Source: Rhypophila decipiens
Lineage: Eukaryota; Ascomycota; Sordariomycetes; Sordariales; Naviculisporaceae
DNA: 45,462 bases
Assembly (NCBI GenBank): GCA_033297075.1
Contig: MU858296.1
Span: 1-45,462 of the forward strand
Direction: 5' to 3'
Made by a program: the position numbers and the translations under genes. Below are positions 21,466 to 32,252 of the stretch, piece after piece (the stretch's first letter is position 1; each line of letters starts with the position of its first letter). A model generated the notes under the pieces. That model searched no databases, had not been told where the DNA came from, and worked only from the letters and a program-made list of their open reading frames with translations.

Positions 21466-24127
21466 GGCGAAGGCTCAATTAAATGTGGAACAACGAGTGA
21501 AGAGAAGACAAGGGCGCTTGATGATGATGAGAGACAAGCTGGAAGAGAATTGAGGCGAGGATGATCGTCCTCTTTATACCCAAATGTTTCCATCTTCATT
21601 ATGAGCTCCCCACATTGTGGTATCCCAACCTGCGAGGCAACAACACATCCATAACCCGTCACCAGTCAATGCAGTGACACCTACTCCCTACCACTGAACC
21701 GCCAAGGCCAAGTATGGGGAGCCTCAAGACGGTACCAAGACTCCAGCGTCGCACCAATGGCCAGGGACCCCGATCATCGCTTTCCCAGAGCCAAGACAAG
21801 TTTTCTGCGTTGACCGAGCCGAGTCCTTTGGGGTTTGTTCATGTTGGAAGCAGCGAGGACACCACCCCCAGCGAATCTGGGAGTCGCTGGCTCGCTGCCA
21901 CAATCCGTATGCCCGTCGCCGCCCAAGACCGAATTTCCTGGGCTGCTGTGGACTGTTTTGATCGTTTGCAACGCCTCGTGGAAACCAGTAGATGCTAGCA
22001 ATTGTTGTATGTTCCCTCGGGCTCGTCAATGATGTACGGAAAAGTCTGCCATCAGAAGCCATCAGAACATGATCTCCTCGTCAGATCTTAGTCACGGTGA
22101 GGACGAGGTCAAAGACTCAGCTGTGTCCTGGTAATTCCGACGTTGCCCAGATCTGGCCTCGCCAAGATGGATGGACCCAGGCCGGGTGTCATCCCTCCAT
22201 CCCGACCCCGGATCTTCATGGTCCTAAAAATACCCGACAGCTGACACCAAAGGGATTAATAAGGGAACATCGCCTGGGTACGGTGAGAGTTTTCAGCAAA
22301 CTCGAACCATTCAACCTGGATAGCTGGACTCGGGTGCATTAGACAGTGTTGAGGACGGAGGAGACTAGAATCACTGCATGTTCCCGAGATTAACCTGAGA
22401 GGGTCTGGAATTGTTGACAGGGCCCGAAGCGATGCGCGATCCTACCTACGTCAAGCGGGCTCCCTGGCCCTTTGACAAGAGGAAAGAAACAACCGAAAAT
22501 GGAGACTCCACTTTCGCCCTGCTCGCCACACTTGGTAAGGCGTGTATCTGTAGGTACACTAGTTCTAGTCCCTGACACGGGAACCTGAGTCGTGGAATGG
22601 TCAGTCACGTCTATGGTTAGTGTGGACAACTTGAACTCTCGTCCCATGATGCCGAACGGTCGGATTGCATCTCAATGAGAGAAATGAGCATGGAGAAATG
22701 AGTTTACTGTAAGAAAGAAACGGAGGATGAGCGATTTGCCATGGCGCAGTGCGCTGCAGTCTTGGTGCTCTTGGCTTCTCCAGCATCACGCCTCCCAAGT
22801 CGTGACGACAAAACTTTGGCTGGACTGGAGTTGATCTATCGGAATATCTTGCCAACGCCCGTCGTCGAATTGGGTGTCTTGAACCCGCAATGTTGTTCCG
22901 AGGTCCCGGAGGAACTTTCAACCTTCCTTCTCCCACGACATGGACCAGCAAGGGCTACCTAAACATCTCCCAAAACTCCGGGGAGCCTTTTGGACCCATT
23001 ATCATATGTGCATATCTGTACAGCGCATGCATCCATAGAAGAGATCAAACTGCCAAGGTCGAGCTCCACAACGGACGCCCCGTAGGGTCATAACCCCTGA
23101 ATATCTTGACAAAGGCCCAAAAAACAAAACAAATTCCTAGATCGTTTGTCAAGTCATCTTCTCGGTTATGATGTGGAGACTCATAACCACGTCTCATTTC
23201 AATTCCTTCACTGGTTTTCTTTTTGCATGCATCGTAGTCCTTTCTCTCCTCCATTTGGTCTTCTCTTCTTCACAGAGCTTGCGTGACTTCTGGAACAATC
23301 AAGCTGGACACTGTGACGGAAGTGGACAAAACCATATCGATTCTACAAGATCCATACCAGCCAAGCGTCGGTGAAACTTTCGGACCGGATATCAGCATAA
23401 ATCTGTGAGCGAGCTACAAGCCCTTGTTATGACGGAAGCAGTGGTTGCGATCCTTGCAGTGGCAGTCTTAGGAGGAGAGTGAGGTTGGTGAGAGGAGTGC
23501 AAATGTGGAAGTACTAATATTGTGGAATTTTAGGTTGTCTTTTGTTGAACAACTGATGTTGAAAGTGTCGTTATGCGATGTTGAATTTGGTCGATATCAA
23601 GTCTGAAAGGCTTCTGGTCACCTAGTTTGCTTTGTTAAGTAGGTGGGAGGAACAAAGAAGAACGTGGTGAGACTGCTTGGATCATTGGCAAATGTCAATA
23701 TTTGGCCCCTGATTGGGAAACAGCTAATTTGTCCCTTGTTTTCTAAGAATGGATGAAATTTCCACGACAAAAGTAAATCCAGCCGGTAGTAAATCTCCTG
23801 AATTTGGTAGTCATCGTATATACCAAGTGACTGTGAATCAACTTAACGACAAGTAAACTCATTGTGCCGCAGATATCAAACTGTCAACAAGGTCTTTGTG
23901 AAAGGGACATGCCCGGAGCCACACGGACCTGATGCGGTCATGATATAGACACGTAAGTAATCTGGTTTCTTCATGAAACAGGACATTAATCCAGATAGCA
24001 CAATATGCAAGAGGAATAGCCTCGAAAAAGTCGACGAGTATGGACCAAGTGATGAAATTGGACACCAAAAGAGAAGGCGGATATACCTAAAAGCAAAGGG
24101 TATCTAAGGACTACTTACTGAATATAA
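21466..24127. other. Large intergenic stretch, 2.7 kb, no gene seen
   Basis: Apart from the TATA candidate near its left end, I recognise no gene, RNA, repeat or element. Frames of 60-116 codons occur in all phases. The one starting at 22741 begins with a short hydrophobic stretch but then shows nothing gene-like, and the one at 23168 has a hydrophobic middle without a family. An unannotated non-coding RNA or a decayed gene cannot be excluded. Confidence 0.45.
21571..21578 (-). promoter_or_regulatory. TATA-box candidate for the secreted-protein gene
   Basis: On the minus strand this reads TATAAAGA, about 105 nt upstream of the start codon at 21465. Confidence 0.5.
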
Positions 24128-26122
24128 CTACCACTCCAAACGATCATCACAAACCAGCTCAACATCAAACCTCTCCTCTCCCTTCCAAACCCTGCAGCCC
24201 GAGTTGCAACTGGCGACCGCACCCCGCAAATCCCCAACCATCCCCGGCGGCCCGCTCCCAAATACAACGGTCCGTCCTAGCGCAACATCCTCCACGAACT
24301 GTTTGACCAGGGCATTAACGTCCGGTCGCGCTGTCCCCTCCACCTCACTTGCCTCGTCAGACGACGAAGACGACAAAGCAGAGCCCCGGACCCCGACAGC
24401 AGACGCTTCCTTGTCGCCTTCGACGGTTTTCTTCTCCTCTGCCTCGGGAAGGTGACCTCCATCATGATCCGTGACAAACACCCTGATCTTAGCATGACCA
24501 AGAATCTTCAGCTCATCCAGCTCAGGCCGGACCCACTCCAGATCCTGCTGTCTCTTGACCGCCCAGACAAGCTCAATCTTGCTGCCTTGTCCAACGTTTC
24601 CCCGACGAGCGCGAGCAGCACTCAACAAGACGGGCAACACGTAGGTGATACCCGTACCACCAGCCACGGCGAGTACATTTGTGTTACCGGCCGACACTCG
24701 GTCAGTGATGCTCTCTCCATAAGGCCCTTGCATGATCACAGACAAGGTCGTCTTGCCTTCCTTTCCTTGGTCAAGTTGCCGTTTCAGGAGGCCAGCCACT
24801 TTTTTGGTCTCGCCTCCTCTAGCTCGAAAGATATAGCTATGTCTCACCTCCCCTTTCCCATCAGCTTCGGGGACAGAGAGGGGGGTAAAAGGATGACTCT
24901 GCCAGATGGTCGAGTCGGAAAAACACAGGAAGAAATGCTGGCCAATCTTCCACGGTGCTTGCCTGTGCCCAAAGTCCAGCCTGACCACGTCGCCGTGTTT
25001 GGAGTCTGTCCAAATCTTGGACTCAGCTTGCGCTGCTTTGAACTGCCATTTGCCTCGTCCATCCTCAGGACCGACGTAGCCATAGTGCAACATGCCCATC
25101 CTGACAAGTCTTGCAAGGCGATCACAAGCCCACAAGACCAAGCCGGGAACCAGAAAGCACTGGAGCGCCTCCCAGTGCCCGATAGCGGCGCCGATGTACA
25201 CCATGGCAATGACATAATGCACTTTCCTGAAGAACTCGTAGCCGGTGATGTTGCGAATTGTCCAACCCAAGGAAAAGAACCAGAGGAGAATCAAGAGTCC
25301 CAGTGCGACAAAGCCCCAGATGATGTATTCGCTTTGCACAAAGCCATCCCATACAGCTGGCTGTGGCTGGTACAGCTTTGCCTCGATGACGATCCACCCG
25401 ATTGTGTGCAGGATCGATTGTACGAGGATCAGATAGCCGGTCCAGCGGTGGAGGAACAAAAAGGAAGTATAGGGTACTCCGGTGAGGACAGAGAGGAGTG
25501 ACTCGCGGCTGGCCAGGAGGATGGACAGTGGTGTAAGAGCGTAGGCGATGGTGCCAATGCGGTCGGACCAAGGGCCCAGAGAAGTGCGCGTGTTGTTGAC
25601 TCCGGGGGGCTGGTTCTTGACGGGTGTGATCCAGGTCTTGTACGTGATTCCCGCAAAGGTGAGGATTGCAAGATAGGCTGTCAGGATTCCGAGAACCAAT
25701 ACTTGGAGGCGGGTTGTGTGCCCAAAAATGGAAATGGGTGCGTTGGGCAAGAAGGAATTTCTGGCAAAGCTGGCAATCGTGTTTCGGAGGCGGGTTAAAC
25801 TCGAGACTCGAGGGACCGTTAGTGACTCGGGGGATGCGCTCGTTGAGGAGCTGGGAAACGACGAGGCGGCATCGAAACAGCGACGAGCAACCGCCCAAAC
25901 GAGAAGAATTCCGAGGACCGACGACCAGAAGATGCCCATGTAAAGCATGCCGATGTCGTGACCGCCATAGACGGCGTCCAGGTACTCGCAGGAGCCGGCG
26001 TCTACGACGCAGGGGATCACGCGGTCAGCATAACCCCAGTGGGGTTCGAGTTGGGAAGCCGCGCTGAAGTTTTGGATGTGGGCTCGGGCTGTGAGGAAGC
26101 CCTTCAGAGATGAGGCTGCCAT
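24128..26122 (-). CDS. Ferric/cupric reductase, FRE-type transmembrane flavocytochrome
   Basis: Intronless, 664 aa. It transfers electrons from NADPH via FAD and two haems to extracellular Fe(III) or Cu(II). After N-terminal helices come the bis-haem His pairs H225/H239 (HRWTGYLILVQSILH) and H302/H316 (HYVIAMVYIGAAIGH), each separated by 13 residues as the family requires. The FAD site HPFTPLSVP is at 410-418, the NADPH motifs GPYGE at 466-470 and GGTGITYVLP at 488-497, and the C-terminal FGSGPPGMV near 630. A low-complexity Ser/Asp/Glu insert lies at about 550-600, between NADPH-binding strands. The gene stands head-to-head with a Ctr copper transporter gene, which argues for a role in copper (or iron) reduction before uptake. 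Confidence 0.92.
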   Translation of the reverse strand: MAASSLKGFLTARAHIQNFSAASQLEPHWGYADRVIPCVVDAGSCEYLDAVYGGHDIGMLYMGIFWSSVLGILLVWAVARRCFDAASSFPSSSTSASPESLTVPRVSSLTRLRNTIASFARNSFLPNAPISIFGHTTRLQVLVLGILTAYLAILTFAGITYKTWITPVKNQPPGVNNTRTSLGPWSDRIGTIAYALTPLSILLASRESLLSVLTGVPYTSFLFLHRWTGYLILVQSILHTIGWIVIEAKLYQPQPAVWDGFVQSEYIIWGFVALGLLILLWFFSLGWTIRNITGYEFFRKVHYVIAMVYIGAAIGHWEALQCFLVPGLVLWACDRLARLVRMGMLHYGYVGPEDGRGKWQFKAAQAESKIWTDSKHGDVVRLDFGHRQAPWKIGQHFFLCFSDSTIWQSHPFTPLSVPEADGKGEVRHSYIFRARGGETKKVAGLLKRQLDQGKEGKTTLSVIMQGPYGESITDRVSAGNTNVLAVAGGTGITYVLPVLLSAARARRGNVGQGSKIELVWAVKRQQDLEWVRPELDELKILGHAKIRVFVTDHDGGHLPEAEEKKTVEGDKEASAVGVRGSALSSSSSDEASEVEGTARPDVNALVKQFVEDVALGRTVVFGSGPPGMVGDLRGAVASCNSGCRVWKGEERFDVELVCDDRLEW

Positions 26123-26998
26123 GGTCGATAGCTCACGTCTCGATGCTCACAAGGTTTGGGCAGTGAGCTTTCGAGATCTGCAAGCGTCTGCGGAAGTCGG
26201 ATGGGCTGTGGAAACATGGATAGGGGCCAACATATACAGTACTTGTACTTTTCCACAACAGTTTGCAGGTCCGGCGTGGGAGGTTCCGAAGTTCAAGATG
26301 CGCACGTTTTGTTGTGGATATACGTCTTGGCAATCCAGATTCCAGACATGTCAATTGTTATCATGATTCGTTTTAGGGCTCGTTTAACATCGATGTGTCA
26401 TGGAGGACCGGCAGAGTTTCCTTCTCGTCTCGGGTTACACCTGTACGCGGGAATGTCTGTTGGTACAAAGTAAGAGGAGGTATATTTGTCATTGCTTGAT
26501 GCGCCTGTAGATAAGACTAAAGGACGTGATGTGAGAGCCCTTTTTGGGGGACAGATAAACCAAGAGAGTTGGTTCCTGTCAGGTGGATGCCATCCCTAAC
26601 CCCAAGGTAACAATGGAACACAAACTCCACATTTTGCGCATCTTTGAGCACGTTTCCTCCGGCCGATGACCCGGTTCTGGGGATCACGAACTACGTCTCG
26701 GCACTTGGCAAATGGATACCCAATCCCCATTAGCACTTTTGCGCGCATATCTGCTCAGATCGTACGCTAATCATTAGCACGACGCACAACCTTGTTCATG
26801 TTTCGATATCAAGTCTTTGATAAAGCCCATGGGATATAGGAATAGAGCACGGACTAGTATAACCTCGAATGAACCCCCCGTGGCGACCGAGTCTGGCTGG
26901 CTTGTCTCGACTACTCGTCCTTTTCACTTTTCTCATCCACCAAATCGCGAACCATCGCTCTCCACGAAACCATCACACATACATCAAAGACGATCAAA
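26123..26998. promoter_or_regulatory. Shared divergent promoter of the metalloreductase and copper transporter genes
   Basis: The 876 bp lie between two divergent start codons. They hold two motif clusters. TTTGCGCA (26633-26640) is followed by TGAGCAC (26645-26651). TTTGCGCG (26738-26745) is followed by TCTGCTCA (26750-26757). These resemble the Mac1-type copper-response element TTTGC(T/G)C(A/G) and its GCTCA core. No protein-coding gene is seen inside. Confidence 0.45.
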
Positions 26999-27639
26999 AT
27001 GAACCACGGGGACCATGGCGGCGGTTCCTCGGCGGCCGAATGCAAAATCTCGGTAAGTTTTGCTCTCTTTCCTGCCCCCTTCCAACAAACCAAACCCCAT
27101 ATCACTAACCATCTTTTCTGCTCAAGATGCTCTGGAACTGGTACACCATAGACGCCTGCTTCCTCTCCTCGGACTGGCAGATCAAGTCCCAAGGTGCCTT
27201 TGCTGCCTCTTGCATAGGCGTGGTTTTACTGGTCATCCTCCTCGAGGTGTCCCGGCGTCTGGGCAAGGAGTTCGACACTTACATCAACCGCGAGTTTGAG
27301 GCCCGCGTGGCTGCCCTCACTGTTGCTGCGTCCATGTCGCCAAATGAGGGACCCCAAACTGTCACCCTGAGGGCGAGTCCCTTGCACCAAGTTGTGCGGG
27401 CGGTGCTGCATGCTGTGACGTTCGGGCTGGCATACATCGTCATGTTGCTCGCCATGTATTATAATGGATACATCATCATCTGCATCTTTGTCGGCGCTGG
27501 GCTGGGCAAGTTCCTGTGTGATTGGATGTCGATAACGGTTGTCATCACAGAGACGGGGAAAGGTTGTTCTGGCACGAAAGCTGTAGTTGCTGATGGCAAG
27601 GTCATTGGCATTGAAGAGCCTAGTGTCTGCTGCGGTTAA
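26999..27639 (+). CDS. Ctr-family copper transporter
   Basis: High-affinity Cu(I) importer. Exons 26999-27052 and 27127-27639 with a 74-nt intron (GTAAGT...TCAAG) give 188 aa. The short first exon supplies a His/Met-bearing N-terminus (MNHGDHGGG), typical of the extracellular copper-binding part. Three membrane helices follow: around 40-57, around 112-128 with the copper-selectivity motif M-x3-M (M124, M128; MLLAMYY), and around 132-150 with G-x3-G (G141, G145). The C-terminus ends in Cys-Cys-Gly, a cytosolic copper-handling motif often seen in Ctr proteins. Start and splice are supported by phase and by the histidine-rich exon. The divergent metalloreductase gene next door would supply Cu(I). 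Confidence 0.9.
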
Positions 27640-27909
27640 TGAATAATGAGCAGGCCATCACTGGCCACTGGCGTCTAGTCACACTCCATTCATTTCAGCG
27701 AATATATCCCGGTTTGGTACCACAATGACGATTCCCCCACTCATCAATCCAATATTCTTCCCCTCCGCTACTCGCGTTGCTTTGGCCCGATATGAATACA
27801 GCCGAATTGTCCAGGCCCTGCATGACGGCCAAGCTCGCGTTATGTACCGCTTGCCGATGCATAGCCTGATATTCACGATCCTCTGCATCTGGAACCTCGA
27901 GTCAGCCGA

Positions 27910-29010
27910 TCACAAGCCCGAGGAGTAATGCCGAGTCCCGTTCTCATCGATCAAGCATCCTCCACTGGCGGCAAACATACCTCGCATGATTCCCATGTGC
28001 GCGTCGTGTTCCGCCCGCAGCTCCATCGCCTGTGCTTTCATCCTCTTTTCCTCCGCTTCCGGGTCCGCAGCTGACGGGAAGCACGACCGTGGGATGGCCT
28101 GAGCCTCAAAAAGGCGACCTGTCTCGGGATCGGTAAGCCTGGGCAACCCACACAGCAGCTGGTTCAGGGTCACGGATAGTTCCCCTGGATCATGCAACAA
28201 GGCGTGGAGAAAGAACTGCTCCAGCCCCAGGGGTGTAAGGAGTGGTTTCCCGTCTGTCACGACTGGAGGTTCGGGATACATGAGCGCGTGGAGAAGCTGG
28301 TCTCGCATGCGGATTCGACCGTTGACCGGTTCGATCGGGGGCGGTGGTGGAAACCGGCGTGTGGTCATGCTGTAGTCGAGGGGAAACGACTGCATCCAGT
28401 TTGCCAGCCAGCTATCGACCTCATGCAAATCGGCAGGTGAGGCGGACCCTGGGGACACCTTCAACGGCGGGAACTGCTCGGCCGTGAAACCAGCTGCAGA
28501 GAGCAGGGCGCAGAATTCACTCGGTTGGAGCGCGCCGCTGCATGTGGCATCAAAGTGGGCGAAGATGGCCTTGACCAAGCGGGAGAAGATGGCCGATGTG
28601 GTTTTTGCTGGGGTGAGAAGATTGCCCCAGTATACCTCTGAAGCGGCGTCGTCGAGGCAGGTACTGGGATTAGCATTGAAACTCGGAGCAGATGCCGAAG
28701 GCGCTTGGGCTGCATCCTCCTGCCCCTTGGAATCTGGGGCTGCCAAGGTCGTAACGATTCGATCATCGGGGCGGTTTACATCCTCGGAGCGGACGGCGGT
28801 CTGTTCAGGTTCATCCCCCGCTGGCAGAACTTGACGGTCATGTCGATAAACTGCAAAGTCATGCTCCAAGCGGTGTGTGCCCAAAACGGACCTGGTGATA
28901 TGGCAGTCGGCACACGAGTCGTATTTAGGACAGATCAAACAATGGATACGAGCCCGATCAGGAAAAAGTGCTGCGTTGCAGACATTGCAAATATAGGTAT
29001 TTCCAGTCAT
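27910..29010 (-). CDS. ZZ-type zinc-finger protein with a conserved mould domain
   Basis: From the ATG at 29010 the product is 366 aa: MTGNTYICNVC, then HCLICPKYDSCADC, a ZZ zinc finger (two Cys pairs plus later His) in about residues 5-55. A Ser/Ala/Pro-rich linker follows. A second conserved region (about 120-300) begins EVYWGNLL and contains FSRLVKAIFAHFDATCSGALQ, an EF-hand-like fold often found C-terminal to ZZ fingers in moulds (I recall it as DUF7514). An in-frame ATG at 29130 would add 40 residues with a hydrophobic helix and Ser run. I prefer the later start because the zinc finger usually sits at the very N-terminus. Likely a cytosolic or nuclear adaptor. Role unknown. Confidence 0.75.
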   Translation of the reverse strand: MTGNTYICNVCNAALFPDRARIHCLICPKYDSCADCHITRSVLGTHRLEHDFAVYRHDRQVLPAGDEPEQTAVRSEDVNRPDDRIVTTLAAPDSKGQEDAAQAPSASAPSFNANPSTCLDDAASEVYWGNLLTPAKTTSAIFSRLVKAIFAHFDATCSGALQPSEFCALLSAAGFTAEQFPPLKVSPGSASPADLHEVDSWLANWMQSFPLDYSMTTRRFPPPPPIEPVNGRIRMRDQLLHALMYPEPPVVTDGKPLLTPLGLEQFFLHALLHDPGELSVTLNQLLCGLPRLTDPETGRLFEAQAIPRSCFPSAADPEAEEKRMKAQAMELRAEHDAHMGIMRGMFAASGGCLIDENGTRHYSSGL

Positions 29011-29265
29011 TGCCGGGATGAGGATAAAATACCAGGACGAAGAGGAAGATGAGGAAGGCGAAGCCAGCCATCTCCATAAAACGAGGAGAGGGGAAACAAG
29101 CACGGATAAAATGCCAAGCCAATACTTCATTCAGCTGAAAACATGGGTAACGCGGCAAGAATCACGAGATGCATGGATGGGATGCGTCGAGTGATATTCT
29201 AAATATCTGATTCGCTAACGTTACATGTAATATAATTATAATTCAGAAAGTCGCTATCGTGATGG

Positions 29266-31211
29266 TCATGGAGCCGGAGGCCCCTTCATAGTTGCCTCCC
29301 AAGCCTCCATGACTCTATCAAACACCTCTTGCTTCATCAACTGCTGGAGAATCTGCCTCCTTCCTGTTCTTTCCCCTTCCTCATTGGGCACGTACCCGGA
29401 CTGGTCTTGGGCCCCATCTTCAGCCGGCGCATAATACACCATGGCTCCGCTCTTGTTGTACGCAGGCCAAGGCGACCCGCCATTTACAAACTCCACGATA
29501 TGCCCCGTGAGCAAATCAGCCGCGTCTCGTTGGCCTGGGGCGGGCAGAAACTCGCGGTAGTTCTGCAGGGCGAAGGCGATGTCTAGGATGTGGCTGGCCT
29601 GGCCCTTGAACGGACCGTCCCAGGGGTTGGGGACGTTGAAACGAGCGAGGAATGCTTCGGTATTTGGGACGTCAGACTCAGACCAAGCAGAGGCAAATGC
29701 CCTGGCGCCGAGGGAGAAGCAGATGTCTGTTGCGAGGTCAAGGACCGGTTTCATGCTTTCGGGTGTGTTGCTCGTGGTGGAGGTGTCCAGTTCGTAGCTG
29801 GAGATGATGCTCTGGGCGAGGGTTGGGTCAATGGGGTCTAGAGATGCCGCTAGATTGGTGGCTAGGGTCTTTGGGAGCATGTCCCGTCTTAACAAGAAGC
29901 GGGGACCGTATGCGCTGCCCTGGACGGATTTCATCATAATGGGTCAATGGGGTTCAGTGGTGATTGGACAGGGGCGCGTAGTGTAGTACTTACATCCATC
30001 TGACAGTCCCCAAACATGACGCGTCGGCAGTGCTTCATGCCTGGAAACAGTTTCGCCACCTCAGCAGGGTCCGCCATGGCCGAGTAGGTGGTGACTCGGG
30101 GGATCATGTGGCCATCTACCACAGGCCCGAGAGGCACTTTGCGTCCAATCTTGTCTCGGATGTCGTCCTTGGACGCTTCCAGGAGAGCTTTTACCTGTTC
30201 TCGCTCCGTCTTGTCGCTGGCGCCGAGGAAGCCAGCAGCGAGTCTAAACGTTCGTTCTGCAGCTTCCAGCGGCTTGGCCTTTACCAGCGATGATCCGCTC
30301 ATGGAGAACAACTGGTGAAAGAGGGGCTCGGACGAGTGCAGATGGAAGGTTCCCGATGCTTTGGAGATGATTTAGCTGGGCTTTCACAAGCTTACTGAAT
30401 CAGGTACTACTAACCTGCTCCGGAACTTTCGCCAATAAAGGTCACCCGCTCTGCATCTCCGTTGAAGCCAGAAATGTGTTGTTTGATCCAGAGGAGGCCC
30501 AGCCTCTGGTCATCGAGGCCGTTGTTGGGCTTGTATCCGGCTGCCTCCATGGCCGATGAATGCAGAAATCCCGGCACACCCAGGCGGTAGCTTGGAGAAG
30601 AAGAGGTGCGTCAGTGGGCTGGCAGTATAATGCCGAAAAACGATTCAACTTACTTGATCCCGACGGCAATCACGGGCTGGCCCATCTCTACGCTCCTCTG
30701 GACGATGTGGCCGAGGTCGTATTGCGGATAGGAGCTGCTCCCAGTCGCAAAGGCACCGCCATGTACGAGTGCCAGCACCGGCCATGTCCTGGTCCCTTCC
30801 TGCTCAACGTCTGGGACTGCCAGGTTGAGCGTCAGGCATTCAATGTCAGATTGTTCAAACTCTGGAGAGGGAAGGGCGTGTTGGATCAGGGAATGTTCCC
30901 ACTGGCAGCCCGCGAGGGGGCTCAAAGGGATCGGTCTAAGCTGCATCAGCCTATGTTACATGTACCTTGGGCAGTTCTGTGGTCAAAGGCTCTGCTCACC
31001 CTATCCGAGTAGCATCATGAGCGCCGTCTTGAATGCGAGCATGGTCTGATGGATATGACTCCAGAAGCCGACCACGCGAGAATCGATCTTGGAGCGCGGC
31101 ATATTGGACGCCCAGGTATTGGATGACGTTGGGGAGCCTCTTGATGCCCCGGATGGTGCCGATGGTCGGGTGTGCCAAGACTGGCTCTTGTTGGGACTGT
31201 TGATCTTTCAT
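29266..31211 (-). CDS. Type-B carboxylesterase
   Basis: Alpha/beta-hydrolase, five exons on the minus strand: 31211-31000, 30935-30654, 30590-30415, 30358-29994 and 29919-29266. Introns are 64, 63, 56 and 74 nt, all GT...AG. Predicted 562 aa. Landmarks in order are GTIRGI and YLGVQYA near the N-terminus, LTLNLAVP, the oxyanion-hole motif VHGGAF, NYRLGVPGFL across the second intron, the nucleophile elbow GESSG (Ser about 220), FSMSGSS, and the catalytic His region (GQASHILDIAF) in the last exon. No signal peptide is seen, so it is probably intracellular. It lies 420 bp head-to-head with the VOC dioxygenase-like gene and could hydrolyse an aryl ester or lactone feeding the catabolic genes to its right. 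That role is inference. Confidence 0.87.
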
Positions 31212-31631
31212 GGTTGCTAATGGTATGCTGTCATGGGCACCGGACGAGTATCTAAACTGACGCCGACGTAGTTGATGTTGGCAAATTTTGGTCCGGAATA
31301 ATGACAAAGTAAGCTTTTGCAGTTATATCGCCATGGTGCATGGAGCCCGGGGATCCGCCACGCACCGACTTTGAGTCCGCCTTAAACCCGCAAAGTGCCT
31401 GGCGGCTGCCAACGACATCGGTGATGTGCACAGATACGGGAGTCATCCAGATGGGCAAGAGATGGCCCTATTAATAAGCTGTTTCCATCACTCGATGCAC
31501 ACATGCAGGTCCACTCAGGCTGCACTGCACTGTCCCAAACAAGCGACCATACTTACTACCGTCATCTTGAGCCTCAACAAGACCTGCTCGTCACATACTG
31601 GTACTCACTTGTCTCGTCCTCAACAATCACA
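31212..31631. promoter_or_regulatory. Shared divergent promoter, esterase / VOC protein
   Basis: The 420 bp between divergent start codons contain TTTTGGTCCGGAAT at 31286-31299. A close relative of this word lies in the quinone-reductase/dienelactone-hydrolase promoter region. No coding potential is seen. Confidence 0.4.
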
Positions 31632-32252
31632 ATGGCAGCGCTCACGCCTGAGAAACTGATCAGCCCGGCCTCCATCGGGCACTTTGGCATCCGCACAACG
31701 CCAGAAAAGTTTGAGCAAATGGTGGAATGGCACCTCAACTTCTTTGGCGGACGAGCCGTCCTGCGCAACGAGAAAGCCGCCTTCATCGCCTGGGACGACG
31801 AGCACCACCGGATGGTGATCGTCAACGACGCCAGCCACAAGCAAATTCCGGCCGAGGACCGCCCCCGGGCCGCAACTGTATACCACATCGCCTTCACGCT
31901 CAACTCGCTGGCCGACCTGGCGACAAGCTACGAGCAGAAAAGGGCCAGGGGCATCCTGCCCCACTGGCCTGTCAACCACGGCATGAGCACGAGCATGTAC
32001 TACACGGATCCGGACGGCAACGAGTTTGAGATGCAGGTCAACAACTTTGACACTAGCGAGGAGGCGCTCGCCTTCATGGCCACGGACGAGTACAGGCAGA
32101 ATCCGATCGGGGTGGATATTGACGTCGAGGAGCTGATCCGGCGGATCCGCAGCGGAGAGGACGAGAGGGAAATCAAGAAGAGGCCGCTGATTGGTCAGCG
32201 CCTGTCACGATATGAGAATTCCATCTACTTCAAGAAGCCGGCCGAGGCATGA
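31632..32252 (+). CDS. VOC-superfamily protein, extradiol (catechol) dioxygenase-like
   Basis: Single exon, 206 aa from the ATG at 31632 (CACAATGG context). Two vicinal-oxygen-chelate modules are visible. The likely Fe(II) ligands are H17 (GHFGIRT), H85 (VYHIAFTL) and a Glu at 131 or 133 (DPDGNEFEMQV), a 2-His-1-Glu set as in BphC-type ring-cleaving dioxygenases and related glyoxalase-fold enzymes. NHGMSTSMYYTDPDGN is characteristic of the metal-binding strand. The final 50 residues are helical and charged. It could cleave a catechol-type ring or modify a ring-derived intermediate. The surrounding aromatic-degradation genes favour a catabolic role. The exact reaction is unknown. Confidence 0.82.
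   Translation: MAALTPEKLISPASIGHFGIRTTPEKFEQMVEWHLNFFGGRAVLRNEKAAFIAWDDEHHRMVIVNDASHKQIPAEDRPRAATVYHIAFTLNSLADLATSYEQKRARGILPHWPVNHGMSTSMYYTDPDGNEFEMQVNNFDTSEEALAFMATDEYRQNPIGVDIDVEELIRRIRSGEDEREIKKRPLIGQRLSRYENSIYFKKPAEA

Noticed and set aside
20341..21564. A 407-codon open frame on the plus strand.
   Set aside because: It lies opposite the secreted-protein gene, has strongly biased composition (Val/Asp/Glu/Leu) and no family features. The minus-strand product has a signal peptide and a spliced continuation.
24452..25501. A 349-codon plus-strand frame.
   Set aside because: It is the antisense shadow of the ferric reductase gene, whose product carries all expected haem, FAD and NADPH motifs.
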